The translations under genes and the position numbers were made by a program. A DNA stretch of 64,000 nt from Peromyscus leucopus (taxonomy: Eukaryota > Chordata > Mammalia > Rodentia > Cricetidae), in contig NC_051065.1 in the NCBI RefSeq assembly GCF_004664715.2, positions 148,941,826 through 149,005,825 on the forward strand. The letters run 5' to 3'. Shown piece after piece: positions 20,683 through 33,285 of this stretch (within the stretch, counting starts at the first letter, position 1; the number at the start of each line of letters is the position of its first letter). Below the pieces are notes generated by a model. That model worked only from the letters and a program-made list of their open reading frames with translations, was not told where the DNA came from and made no database searches.

Positions 20683-21830
20683 TATGACTCTCCACTGTGC
20701 CCCTGTTTTCTGAACACTCTGAGAGTTTTGGGGGAATACCCCCTGCCTCTTAATGTTCTACATGTCATCACCTATTAAACCAGCTGCTATCCTGGGCCCA
20801 CAAAGTGTCCTGACATTTCTCTGAAGCCTGGGACACCAGGCAGGTAAAAATCAGTTCTGATTTGTGACCTCATTTGTCTTCCCACAAGTCATACATCCCC
20901 TGTGCTCCTCCCCACCAAAGGCATCGATGGAGGAAGTGTGGGAAGCTGATAACCAATCCATAGGTCAGCCTGGACTCTTGGTCGCAGAGGTGACTAGCTG
21001 GGGACAGAGGAGGGGCTGGAAGGTGGAAGGACAGGAAGGAAGGCTTGTCGTGCTGTCCCTGTCATCTAAGGGCCGAGGGAGGAGGGGCTAATGGACACAC
21101 TGTGGGGAACAGGTATAACTCAGAGCCCAGCTGCTCTGCTCACCCAGGTCATCAGGCAAGGCCTTTGCTGGAGTCGTGATCCTGAAATACTGGGATACTC
21201 ACCCCCATCCTGCCATAGCCTTGACCAAGACCATGTGGCCAAAGCCACCTTTGACCCTGCCTTTGCTGCTATACAGAAGGTTGGGGCTGCCTTCTCCTTC
21301 CCATGAGCCACTCTGGCACAAAATATGGCTTCTCACAGCCTTCCTGTTGGCTGCAGGCTCTTCCTTGACCTTGCATCCTTGGAAAGGAAAGACGTTTACC
21401 AAGCCTTCATTAGCCTGCTAGAGACACCAGCCACCAGGGTCCAGATTTTCAGAGAAAAGCCAGTGGGAGCAATTCCACTCCATCCTGCAAGAACAGCAGG
21501 GCCGACCTTGTGTGCCCAGACCAGAGGAGCTGCCCTTGGAGGAGATTCTCCCTACTCATCATGGCCTGGGGTCAGCTTCCTGCTTGGGCCTTCTCAGGAG
21601 GCTGTGGGAAGGACAGCCTCCACCTCCTCAGAAGTCTCCTCAGCCTGCCTCTGTCCTTCCCAGCTAACACTTCACATCTTGCCTAAACTGAAGTGTCCCC
21701 AAGTCCGAGTCCCTGGCATCATAGGGTGCCATACATTCCAGCTTCACGGCCTAACCTCCACCCTGGCCCTCGTCTGTCCCAGGAGTTTGAGCTTCCTGGC
21801 TTGATTCCAGTTCCTCTCTGGAGCCAGTGG
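20683..21830. other. Unique sequence
   Basis: No repeats recognised. Overlapping frames, including 159 codons at 21325-21804, carry no recognisable domain. Confidence 0.5.
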
Positions 21831-22160
21831 CGCCTCCCGCTGCCAGCCACTTGAGTAAATGCCAAGATACCTACCCTGACATCAGCAATTACACCAAGGG
21901 CCATTAGGCTCTCAGCGTGACTATTTTTAGAGACCCTGTGTCTGTCACTGAGACATTTCCCCCCGTGGAAAAAAAATGTCCTTTCTGCCTTCCATCTGCA
22001 ATAGCTACCCTGCCCCCTTTCCACCTCTAGCCAAGAAAGGGCCTTGGTCCCCTCAGATTTTTTTGCCCATTTCCTGGAGACGACTTGGGCAGGAAAGACC
22101 AGGCCCCAAAGAGCCCACCGCACCCCACACGGCCACGAGTGCTTGATTTTAAGTGTGAGA
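21831..22160. promoter_or_regulatory. Candidate distal element with a perfect MEF2 motif
   Basis: Non-repetitive sequence with CTATTTTTAG at 21921-21930, an exact match to the MEF2 consensus YTAWWWWTAR, beside GACATCAGCAATTACACC. Base composition and lack of repeats resemble conserved non-coding DNA, but conservation cannot be tested here. Confidence 0.35.
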
Positions 22161-23907
22161 TTTGCTTGGACTCCGTTCTCACATGATCCTTCTTTATCCA
22201 TTCACGTTGCTGTTTCCTCCCCAAATCTCAGGAAGAGAAGCACACCCTGGCTGAAGGGCAGGCAGGACAACCACAGCAGAGCCAGGCAGATGGCACACAC
22301 AGCCCATCCCGTGAAGAGGGGCCGGGCAGAGAGCCAGACAGTTGCCCAGCACCCAGGTTACCATGAGCAGCTGGAGCTAGAAGATCCGTCAGGGGAAAGA
22401 GTCCTCCCAGCTCTTTTCACAGGGTCGAGGGAAGAGGGCTAGGTCCCCCTCCTTTTCCAGCACCCCTGGTTTGGCAGCAGTCTAGTGTTACATGCCTTCA
22501 GACCTTAGCTCAACTGACGCCATGATGGAAGTACCTTCCTGGCCTTGAACCCCAGCATGCAGGCCGCACCACCTGCCAAAACAAGAACAAAAGCCTAATC
22601 CATCAAACTCCATAGTTCTGAGAAAGTCCCTAAATGTACCAACCTTGCCTGTTTGGCTGCTGCAGTTCTGCTTCTGGCTAACTGTTCCTGCTAACTGAGA
22701 GTCGTCAACCCACGAACACTCAGTGCAGTCACGGGCTGGCTAATAAAGACTTCCTGTTGGTTTGAATCCATGTCTGGGTAGTCTTCTCTGGTGGATACTC
22801 CCAACACTAGAGCAGAGAGGCCTGGAAGACAGAAGGTGGTGACCACTTCCTTGGGAGCCCCAGAGACTGCAGCCAGGCAGGGAGAAAGAGGACAAGCTGC
22901 CGAGGAAGGCCTCGGTGGGGACAGCAAAGCCTAGCCTAATGCTGGGGGTGACTCCGGAACCTAGCTGAGGAAGGACGCCTTTTCACCAAAGAGGAAGCCA
23001 GGGTCTTCTGCAGCCACCAAGCTCGGGGGCCTTGTGTTCAGACACACTTCGTCACTCTCAGTCCCCCCCAACTTAGGTGTCATCCTGCAAAGGTGGTACC
23101 CATGAGTCACTAGGCCACTAGTGTCCCAACATTAAACAAGCTAGCAAAAAGATTTTGTGCTCCCAATGGAGACAGGAGATGGCCTAGGAAACAATATTCA
23201 AGATGAGTCCTGGAATTTCATCTCCTGTGGACCCTTTCTTCCTGTCATTTAATTGGAAGTGGAGGACACGGAGTTCCCCTTTTCCAGGCTCTCTGTGCCC
23301 TGGACGTGTGTACACACAGCTGTACACACTGTGTGAACCGCTAACACTGTGCAGCTCTTGCCAGTGTACAACACTTAAATGTTGGAGACTGGGGAAACTG
23401 CTCTGAAAGACCAGGATTCACAACACTTCCTGGCCTACAGGAAGCCTTTCAGGGATCCAGACATGGGCCAGTCGGAGGTATCTTCAGGAGAGCAAGCCCT
23501 GTCAACCAAGCCAACACGGAACCTACCCAAAGGGGTATCCAGGCAAGCCAAAGCCATGGCAGGTGATGGGGCAGCAAAGGCCAGCATCTTGAGAGCTTCA
23601 GGAAACTAAGAGTCCAACCTCCAAGTCCAGAACAAAACTGAGAGTTTGAGAGTGTGGGGTTGGAGGTGAACTAGGGAGTCCCTGGCCCCTCCCCTTTCCT
23701 AGTCCCAGCTCACCCGGGGTTGAAAGGCTCACCCACTTCTGTGGAAGATGGTCAGTTTCAGGAAGGTGCCAGGGTTAGAGTCTGCCATGTGGAGCCCAGG
23801 CTGGCACCTGTCAGTGCTGTTAGGAGGGTAGGATCTGAGGCAGTGGGCCCAGATCTGATGTGTTGAAGTAGTTCTCTACAACCTGCAGGACTCGGAGAAG
23901 GGGGGCG
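22161..23907. other. Unique sequence
   Basis: No mobile element or coding exon recognised. A 76-codon frame at 23379-23609 is the only notable one and is unassigned. Confidence 0.5.
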
Positions 23908-24560
<653 letters not shown>

Positions 24561-25140
24561 GGGGAGGGGGACATGAGTTGGGGCAGCCCTTCCTGCAAGG
24601 CCTGTGCCGTGACTCTGGGAGAGTCAGCGGCACCCGTGTGAACCCACAGCAACATAAGTGAGGGCCGGCAGAGCCCCACTCCAGAGCAGCACTCTAGCCA
24701 CGCCCCCAAGCTGCTCACCTGGGCTCCAGATGCACTCCCGATGACAGACACTGAGGGGCTTTAACTTCTGCATCTCCGTCCCCAGCATCACACGGGTCGC
24801 TGTTTGAGCACTGGCCAGGGAGTCCAGGAACACATACAGAATGGCCTGCAGTCAGGAAGCCAGCACCTATCCTAGATCCCAGCTTCCGACCACCTCAAGG
24901 GGGAGCACTTTGCTTGTGTTTCCAGGTTTCACAACTCCAGCCAAAGCCATCAGCTCTGACTGATTATCAGCCTGGAACCTGTAAGCCAAGCGTCTCCCCA
25001 TCCTTCCTTCCTCAGTCCCCATTTTCCCTCTGACTGCCTTGGTTCTCGGGGGTCCTGAGAAGCGGGAGGAGCTGACGGAGCTCATGCTGCTGGGAAGACC
25101 CCCAAGCTCCTTCTCAGTCCCCTCCTTAGCTTTGGCTTGG

Positions 25141-25143
<3 letters not shown>
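24561..25143. other. Unique sequence
   Basis: No repeat or exon recognised. Confidence 0.45.

Positions 25144-25187
<44 letters not shown>
25144..25187 (+). repeat. (CT)n microsatellite
   Basis: About 44 bp of uninterrupted CT dinucleotides. Confidence 0.97.
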
Positions 25188-25189
<2 letters not shown>

Positions 25190-25534
25190 AAGGTTTTGGT
25201 ATAAGACCAAATCAGCCATCCCAGTCAGGGTCCTCCTGGGAGGTCATAGCCTATAGCAGACCCTCGGGGTTCTTCCCCAGGATCCATGGCCTCCAGCTGT
25301 GTGAACACATGGGCAGACAGACCTGTGTGGCCCTTCCGTTTAGGGTGTGCTGTTTGTCCTGGATCCTACAGTAGGCTGTCTCTGCAAGTCAGAACCTTAC
25401 ATGTCCATGAAGATGGGGCTGTACTCCTGCAGATGTGCTACAGCTGGATGTTTAACAGTGGAAAACCTCCATGGGCACAGGGATGGTCTGAGCCCAGAGA
25501 GACTTCAAACGGCCTAGGGTTGGTGAGTGGGCAT
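25188..25534. other. Unique sequence
   Basis: No repeat or coding signal identified. Confidence 0.45.
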
Positions 25535-25907
25535 TGTAACTGAAAGATTTCCTGTGTCCTGCCTGGCCTGTGGTCAGGACAAATCTCTCTCACCCGCTGG
25601 TCCCACAGCTGCTCGGGCCCAAATAAACACACACAGGCTAATATTAGTTTTAAACTATGGCCATGACAGGCTTCTTGTTATCTAGTTCTTATATCATAGA
25701 TTAACCCATTTCTATAAATCTATATTTTGCCACGTGACTCGTGGCTTTATATCTTGTTTCTTCTGGCAGCAGCTAGCAGTCTCTCCCTCCCCTCATCTTC
25801 CTTCCTCCCTCTCTCTTTAGAATGTCCCACCTAACCTTATTCTGCCTCACCATTGGCCAAACAGCTTTATTTATCAACCAATCAGAGAAACACATTGTTT
25901 CACAGCA
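25535..25907 (-). mobile_element. Class II solo LTR
   Basis: Same family as 7395 and 48415, minus strand: CCTGGCCTGTGGTCAGGACA, CCAAATAAACACACACAGGC, CCAATCAGAGAAACACATTG, ending CACAGCA. The flanks GGGCAT and TTCAGA do not match, so either the duplication has decayed or the ends were rearranged. Confidence 0.82.
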
Positions 25908-26395
25908 TTCAGAATGATATTACCCATCAGGGCATGGAGGGGTGCTGGGCAGGAGGAAAACAGAAGGTCTGGTGGGAACATAGGAAAGATGGAGGGACTG
26001 TGCACCAGCCACAACACAGGGCCATGTGGGCTGGAGGAGACCCTCTCCCCAAAGGCTGTAAGTGTCTGCAGCTCCTGCCGCAAGAAAGATAAAGGGGTGG
26101 GGAGGGGCTGCCCCAGGCCCTGAAGCTTCTTTGACTCCTGTTCTAACTAGCGACAGACCTGGGATTCACAGTGATCACCCCATAGCTCTCGCACAGCATC
26201 ATCTGCCTTTCAGGGCCAGTCTTGGTGCCAGCCAGGTTACCTATACCGTAATCACCCAGCCTGCATCATCCAGGAACTGCCTTTACTGAGCCCTGAGCAG
26301 CGAGTGCCCACCCTGGCTCCAAGTTGGCGCCTGTGTGCCACAGAGATAGTCCTGCGCAGAGGCACACAGCCGTTGGCAGAGCATTTGTGCCCATC
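25908..26395. other. Unique sequence
   Basis: Short frames only; nothing recognised. Confidence 0.45.
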
Positions 26396-26399
26396 CCCC

Positions 26400-26525
26400 T
26401 CCACAGTCACATCATGCAAGTAGGTTTCTGGCCCCTTTGCAGAGGAGAAATGAGAGTTCAGTAAGGTCAAGTGAGTGGCCGGGAAGGACCCGTGCACCAC
26501 CGACTAAATTCCACCCCAGGCCTGT
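26400..26525 (+). mobile_element. MIR SINE fragment
   Basis: GCAGAGGAGAAATGAGAGTTC, AGGTCAAGTGAGTGGCC and ACCCCAGGCCTG follow the order of the MIR core and 3' region (gap of standard spacing between them). Diverged, as expected for an ancient mammalian SINE. Confidence 0.65.
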
Positions 26526-26564
26526 TGAGGAATCACCCCACACGTAGCCAATAGCTCGCAGGAC

Positions 26565-26765
26565 TAAATCCAGAGTCCAGACGATGACTCACAAGGCTCA
26601 CAAGGCTCTGAGTGGCCTTGTTCCTCATTCCTTCCACCCAGTTCCAGTGAAAGGAAGCTTTACAAACACTAGTCACTTTGCCTTGCCCTGGCATGCCCGA
26701 TCACATTCTCATAGTCTTTGCATCGAGTCATTTCTCAGACACCCACGTGGCTAGCTCCTTCCCTG
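26565..26765 (+). mobile_element. L2 LINE fragment
   Basis: ACTAAATCCAGAGTCCAGAC, CACAAGGCTCTGAGTGGCC, CACTTTGCCTTGCCCTGGCA and GTGGCTAGCTCCTTCCCTGG follow the familiar L2 3' region order. Confidence 0.6.
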
Positions 26766-28017
26766 GAATCCATGGTTCTGATCATGGAATCCAAAATGCT
26801 CCTAACACCTCTGTGCCTTTCTGCTTTGCTTTCACATAGGCACACTGTATCAGCCGTTTGTGTGAGCTCTGGAGCCTAGACTGCCTGGTCTCTGCTGTAC
26901 TCTGGTGCCTGCACCTGCAGGTGCTCGCTTACCCTGCATCACAAGTGACTAAGATGGATCGTGTGCCTTAGGCTCAGCGTGCGTAAACCGTGCTTTGCCA
27001 CACTACTGAGCTGCAGCCAGGTTTCTCGCTGCTGAATGTACTCTGGCCTCATGTGCTGTGATGTCCTCCCCTCAGCTACACACCCCCTGAAGCACCAGTC
27101 TCTAACCATGACCGTCATCCTCTGGTTCAGTGAAGGCCTCTGAGTGTTGGGCCCATGAGAGTCAGCGTAGGTTGGAAGTGAGGAGGCAGAGGCCAAGGAG
27201 AATTCATGAGAAAAGGAAGGAGTGTGACGTAGGATGGCAGAGGGGCCCTGCAACCATGGAACACTGGGATTTTTCTAAAGGCCAAAATGAATGGTAGGGC
27301 ATCAAGTCCATGCCTTCTAGGCTACCCCTCCCCCCAGAAAAACCCTACAGTGCCCATGCCCACCAGTGTCAATCCTGTAGCCCTGATTCCTATGCAGCAG
27401 GCTCACTAAGGTGGCAGAGCTGGGGTGGGAACTAAGAAGCCTGGTTCTCTTTGATAGGTGGGTCTGAGATGAGTAGCACTGTGGAAGGGAACAGGAGTGG
27501 TCCTCCTTCCAGTGGGAGAAGCAGAATCTGCCTCCTGAGGCTCCAGTATCTCCAACAGTGAGCATCTTCATCCGCTGCACTGGGACTCAGGCACAGCAAC
27601 TACACCTTCCTCTAGATCACAGCGAGCCATACTCTGCCAAAGTGCCCTTGGTGGAACACAGGTACCCCACTCTGGAGTCCACAAAGAGAGTAGGGGGACA
27701 TGGGACGTGGACAATGGCTACAGAGTGCCATTGAGGAGAGTAGAGAAGGCTGATTGTTCCATACAAGCCTTGGCAATTTCTGGGATGATTTATTAAATGG
27801 GGGGCAGGGGCGGTGATCCACAGCACTGAGAAAAAGAAAAGGGAAGTTCTGAGGACCAGCCCCAACATAAATCAATTGTACCTCCTTTCAACAGTAGGTA
27901 CATTGGACTGGGGAACAGAGAGATACCCCCACAGCCAGGATATTGATTGCTTATAACGCAGTTCAGTAGACTAAATGCAGTCAATGTGCAGAAGAAGAGG
28001 AGAAATGCCTAGCCCTC
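26766..28017. other. Unique sequence
   Basis: About 1.25 kb without a recognised element. Frames up to 104 codons are unassigned. Confidence 0.5.
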
Positions 28018-28127
28018 TGGGGTGGTTTGAAAGATAATGGCCCCCATAGGGAGTGGCATTATGAGGAGGTGTGGCCTTGTTGGAGTAGTTGTGGCCTTGT
28101 TGGAGGAAGTGTGTCACTGAGGGTGGA

Positions 28128-28609
28128 TTGTAGCATGAATCTTAAAAGGTCTTATTAATAAGATCAAACCTGAAGCCAGGTATGGGGTGAATGATGGAAG
28201 ATAAGAAAAGCAGAACAACCACAGCCACCTCACCTTGCCAATACCTCAGCTGATCCTGTTTCCTCTGATTGGAAGCCTCTGAAGTCCTTATCCAGAATGA
28301 ATCTCAGCTGAACTACTACTCAAAAGCCTAAAAGCTTAACCAGCCAAAAGCTTCTAGTTTCTGGTCTTTATGCCTTATGTATCTTTCTGCTTTCACCTGG
28401 GATTAAAGGCGTGTGAGTCACCATGTCTAGATGTTTCCAGTGTGGCCTTGAACTCAGAGATCCAGGCGGATCTCTGCCTCTGGAATGCTAGGATTAAAGG
28501 TGTGAGTACCACCATTTTCTGGCCTCTATATCTAGTGGCTGTTCTGTTCTCTGACCCCAGATAAGTTTATTAGGGTGCACAATATTTTGAGGAACACAAT
28601 ACCACCACA
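28128..28609 (-). mobile_element. RMER-type LTR nested in the MaLR LTR, 5-bp TSD
   Basis: Bounded by GTGGA at 28123-28127 and 28610-28614. Minus-strand copy of the B1-bearing composite family: GGGATTAAAGGCGTGTGAGT and GGATTAAAGGTGTGAGTACC are the two B1-head relics. It inserted after the MaLR, since the LTR reads through once it is removed. Confidence 0.8.
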
Positions 28610-28850
28610 GTGGACTTTGAGGTCTCCTCTGCTCAAGCTATTCCTGTGTGAGACACAGTTCACTTCCTATTGCCTGTGCATAAAGATGTAGAACTCTCAG
28701 TTACTTCTCCAGCACCACGTCTGCCTTCACACCCCCATGTGCCACCATGATGAAACTGTAGGCCATCCCAATTAAATGTTTTTCTTTATAAGAGTTGCTG
28801 TAGTAATGGTGTCTCTTCACAGCAATAGAAACTCTAACTAAGATGAAAGT

Positions 28851-28868
28851 TGGTACCAGGAATAAGGT
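28851..28868 (+). other. MaLR primer-binding site candidate
   Basis: TGGTACCAGGAATAAGGT starts a few bases after the 5' LTR, with the TGG needed to pair with a tRNA CCA end. It resembles the leucine-type site of ERVL/MaLR elements. Confidence 0.6.
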
Positions 28869-29448
28869 ATTGCTGTGATAGGCCTGACCATGTTTTTGTT
28901 TGGAGGGATTTGGACTGTGGATTAGGAAAGCAGTTGAACATTTTAAGTAGGGCTTAATGGGCTATCCTAATAGGAACATGGAAGACAATGCTGTTGAGGG
29001 TGATTTGAACTGTAAGAGGCCTGGTTCAAGAGGTCTCAAAGGAGAAGAATGTTAGTATGTGGCCTAGAGACTGGTCTTGTGACATTTTGGTGAAGAATGT
29101 GGCTGCTTTTTGTCTTTGTCTGACAAGTTTGCCTGAAGCTAAAGTGGAGAGGTTTGTATTAATTCCATTAGTAGAGGAGATCTTAAAACAACTAGTATTG
29201 ACTCTGTTGTGTAGTTATTAGTGTTAACGCTAATGAAGATTTATAATGAAAAGGATCAAGCTGAGAAAGGGAAAATACAAGATGTACAATTTGAGGAGAA
29301 AAGGAGCACTAGGAAATGGAATGGAGCTAAGTCCTGTATTCAAGGAGATAAACATATTGAATGGAATAAAGGAAGTGGTGACCTCAGGACAAGACCCCAT
29401 CCAGCTAAGCTTCCAACTTGTGAAAAGGGAATTTTAAAAAAGCTTAGA

Positions 29449-29585
29449 GCCAGGTATGGTGGTGCATGCCTTTAATCCAGCATTCCAAATAGGCAGATCT
29501 CTGAGTTAAAGGCCAGCTTGGTCTACAGAGTAAGTTCCAGGACAGTCAAGCTTAGGCAGTGAAGATAACCATCAAAAACAGAAAG
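29449..29585 (+). mobile_element. B1 SINE inside the MaLR
   Basis: GAGCCAGGTATGGTGGTGCA, GCCTTTAATCCAGCATTCC, GGCCAGCTTGGTCTACAGAG; the 3' end has decayed. AAGCTT/AAGCTG flanks could be a remnant duplication. Confidence 0.88.
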
Positions 29586-30621
29586 CTGGTGAAGATGTAA
29601 TTGAATGAGGGGGCCATGTTCCAGCCCCAGCAAGCAGCAAAACATGGCAACTTCAGTCACATGGTTCTGGCTTTAGAGTCAAGGGTAGAAGAAAGGGGTT
29701 ATGGAATCTTCCTCTGCAACTAAGGAAAGCAGGTGAAGCCAGGCATTTGTCAGAAGTATCCCTAAATGGAGGCCTAGAGACGCCATTGTGTGAAGCTGTG
29801 AAGCTGAAGCCTGGATTGCCTTGGAGACCCAAGGATGTTGGCGATGCCAATGCCCTGGGATACCTGCTGAGGAGAGCTGCTAACAGGAAGTGGAATCAGC
29901 CCAAGAGAAAGACGTGCGTTGCAGTAAACAAAGCTGAAAGGAGTTAGAGATCTGAAGAGCATTTGGACATCAGACATGGAAATGAGGAATTTGGAATTTG
30001 CCCAGATGATTTTTTGGTCTTGCTTTTAGTCCAGTATTTCCTCGCCATGCTCCCTTCCCTACATTTTGGAACAGTAATATATATTCTGTGGCATTATATA
30101 CTGGAAGTATGTGATCTGCTTTTTGATTTTGATTTTGCAGGGGATTATAGTTAAGTGATAGTATGAATCACAGAAGAGACTTTGAACTTTAGACTTTTAA
30201 ATAAGTTTGAAACTGTTATAGACTATGGGAACTTTTGAAGCTGGACTGAACGCTTTTTTGCATTATGATATGGCTGCAAGCCTTTGGGGCCCAGGGAATG
30301 GAATGTGATGATTTGAAAGAAAATGGCCACCATAGGGAGTGGTATTATTAGATGTGGCCTTATTGAAGGAAGTGTGTCACTGTGGAAGTGGAGTTTGGGT
30401 CTCCTATGCTCAAGCTATGCCCAGTGACACAGTTGCTTCTGCTTCTGTTGCCTGTGGATCAAGATGTAGGACTCTCAGCTCCTTCTCCAGCACTATGTCC
30501 TGCCATGATGAGAATGAGCCTACCCTCTCAAATTGTAAGCTAGCCCCAATTAAATGCTTTCCTTTACAAGAGTTGCCATGACCATGCCATGGTGTCTCTT
30601 CACAGCAATAGAACCCTAACA

Positions 30622-31609
30622 CCTCTGAAACAATAGCCCTCCAAACAGCCTGTTGGGGCTGTGGTGAGGCTGACTCCAGCCCGGCACACAAAGCCTGACC
30701 CTGTCTAGTTCCTTCAGCACTTGATAGAAAACTGAAGATTTCCAGTGGCAAAATCAAAGTGCACTGTGTAATCGGGATTCAGTCTCAAAAGGTTAAAGGA
30801 TAGTTTAGAGGTGACAAGATTCCTTTTCCAGATGTAGATGTAAAGCCTGGCATCTAGGCCTAAATTTTCCCACCAGTTCAGAAAGGAAACACTAGAGGAA
30901 GTTTTGGACACTTAGGAGGTACCAAATGTGTCCTCATGAGCCACATAAAGAGGGGGTGGAATCTTGGGGTACATAGCCTCTCATCTTTACCTCTCCTTCT
31001 GAAGACATGCATCAAACACACCCCTCTTGGAGGCAGGAGAGAGAACAGCTGTGGTTCAATGAGAGTGGCATCAGGCCAGTGCCCAATCTCACTCACAGAT
31101 GAAATCCAAGTTCCCTTCCAGACTATAGATACGGTATTCACAATGTATCTAACACAGAGCCTGACATGTAGCCAGCATGAGAGTGCCAGGGCAAGAATAT
31201 GACAAACATGTGAGCAGACAAGGGGCGTGGTGAAGAGGCTGGTGGTGAGTGAGAAATGTGTATCACAAATGTGTATCACTTGAGGACACTAAAAGACATT
31301 CTGGCTGGGGTTGAGGGGCACTGAGCAGACGGTAACTCTTCAACAGACAAAACCATAAGAGAGCTGTGAGGTAAGAAAATGATGAGGCAACCTGCACCCA
31401 AGGGGTGATATTAGGTCCAGGTGCAAGGAATTCAGTCCTGCTTCTACATGGATGAACTTTCCAGTGAACAGCTGCACAGCTGTCAGATTGTGATGGCTGA
31501 CTTCCTACCATGGATGTACCAAAGTTTTGCCTAGCATGGAGGATGAAGCTATGATGTCCATGATTCTTCCTTTGTCTGAGAGCTTGCAAGTGAAGCCTCC
31601 AGGCAATCT
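30622..31609. other. Unique sequence between two LTR elements
   Basis: No repeat recognised. Minus-strand frames of 133 and 136 codons (30878-31279, 31263-31673) have no recognisable domain. Confidence 0.45.
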
Positions 31610-31937
31610 TGTAGTTGGACTTTTCTGTCCCACCAGCTAGCTCCCAAATCACAACATGGAGACTTATTATCAATTATAAAAGCTCGGTCAATAGCTTAGG
31701 CATATTTCTAACTGGTTCTTATAACTTAAATTAACCCATGTGGTTTGGTTACCTATACTGTGTAATGCCCATGCTGCTTCCTCTGCATCTGGCTGGTAAC
31801 TCTTCAAGTCTCTGCCCTTCTTCTTCCCTGTGTTCTTTCTGCCCCTAAAATCCTGCCTACCTATTGGCCATTTAGCTTTTTATAAAATCAATCACAGTGA
31901 CATATATGTACACAGTGTAAAGAAATATTCCACAACA
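31610..31937 (-). repeat. 3' LTR of the provirus
   Basis: Plus-strand view TGTAGTTGGACTTTTCTGTC to ATATTCCACAACA, 328 bp. On the minus strand the purine-rich AAAAATGTGGAAA lies directly before its TGTTGTGG start. Confidence 0.85.
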
Positions 31938-32355
31938 TTTCCACATTTTTGCATAAATAAAAAAGAAAAGTTTTAATTCTAATGTAATAAAACTAAAAAC
32001 AATAAGAACAATTATCAGGTAAGAATTACATTTACAATATCCAGTCCATTTATATTTGGCATATTTAGAAAAAGTCCTCCATTATTTAGTCTATCTTTTT
32101 TTTATCATTTGTAGCTTTACTAAAGTCATAATGATCTACAATTTTATAATTTAAGAAAATATACCAAAGTACATTTTAAACATCTCAGACAAGTTCAAAG
32201 ATCTTACCCTCTTTCCTTCTCTGTCCTTGCATATATTCGTAGTGCATAAAAATATTTAAGAATACCTTCTAAAAATGAGAGTTGATAGCAATGTTTTTAG
32301 AGAGATAGAAGGGTTTCAAGTTCATTTATCTGAGGTTATCAAATGTCAATATAAG

Positions 32356-32517
32356 GCCGGGCGGTGGTGGTGCATGCCTGTAATCCCAGCACTCAGGAGG
32401 CAGAGGCAGGTGGATCTCTGTGAGTTCGAGGCCAGCCTGGTCTACAGAGCTAGTCCAGGACAGGCTCCAAAAAAAGCTACAGAGAAACCCTGTCTTGAAA
32501 AACCAAAAAAAAAAAAA
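32356..32517 (+). mobile_element. B1 SINE nested in provirus
   Basis: GGCCGGGCGGTGGTGGTGCA to GAGAAACCCTGTCTTG plus an A tail; carries the AGGACAGGCTCC variant. Confidence 0.95.
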
Positions 32518-32904
32518 TTGTTAATATAGTCAATACAAGCTAAGTCACTAGTGTCTGGATTCTAGGATAATGACAGGCACCAAAGAATTTAGAGACCTCA
32601 AGGCATCATAGGTCTGAGGCATATCTCCAACTTATCAAATGAATACACCTAAGGTGGCCCATCCTCTACCTCCCCCAAATCCTCTATATCCTTCTTCAGT
32701 TCCCAACAGTGCAAGTCACTCCCCCACCCTCTCCCCAAATGCCTTAAAGTCAGGCTCCTTGCTCTTCCAAGTGGTTTCACATCCTCTTCCTTTCCCTTTG
32801 GCCCCCTCCTCCATACTCTACCTGGTACTATGCTGATGAAATCTTGTAGTCTCAACAATAATCCATGTCCCAGTGTCTCCAATCACATGCCAGACCCTGT
32901 ATTT

Positions 32905-33285
32905 ACTTTCTTTTTTTAAGCTTTTTAAAAATTTATTTATTTATTTTATTATTCTTTACTAAGAAATTTTCTACTCACTCCCCCCTCTTCCCTTCTCCCA
33001 CCCCCAGCTCTCCTTCCCAAGCCACCCTGCATCCCCACATCCCCCAAATCGAGGCCTCCCATGGGGAGTCAGCAGAGCCCAGCTCACTGAGCCTAGGCAG
33101 GTCCAAGTCCCTCCCCACTGCACCAAGGCTATGCAAGGTGTCACACCACAGGCACCGGATTCCCAGAAGCCTGCCCATGCACCAGGGACAGATCCTGATC
33201 CCCCTGCCTGGGTGCCCCCCAAATAGTTCAAGCCAAATAACCATCTTCCATGTCCAGAGGGCCTAGTCCAGTCCCATGGAGGCAT
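32905..33285 (-). mobile_element. L1 3' UTR fragment nested in provirus
   Basis: It aligns by eye with the reverse complement of the L1 3' end at 57.6-58.0 kb: GGCCTCCCATGGGGAGTCAG, CCCTCCCCACTGCACCAAGG, CAGGGACAGATCCTGATCCC, CCAGAGGGCCTAGTCCAG. Severely 5'-truncated. Confidence 0.85.

Larger units (their letters stand above)
28018..30621 (+). mobile_element. Near-complete MaLR (MT-type) retrotransposon with two LTRs
   Basis: The 5' LTR (28018-28847, split by an RMER at 28128-28609) and 3' LTR (30304-30621) share GTGGCCTTGTTGGAGGAAGT, AGATGTAGAACTCTCAG and the AATTAAATG...CAATAGAA end. The internal region begins with TGGTACCAGGAATAAGG at 28851, a plausible tRNA-Leu-type primer site, and ends with a purine-rich stretch before the 3' LTR. 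No gag or pol frame is present, as expected for non-autonomous MaLRs. CCTCT/CCCTC at the outer ends approximates a 5-bp duplication. A B1 lies inside. Confidence 0.85.

Noticed and set aside
32275..32529. 84-codon frame over 32275-32529
   Set aside because: Translation of the nested B1 SINE and its A tail.
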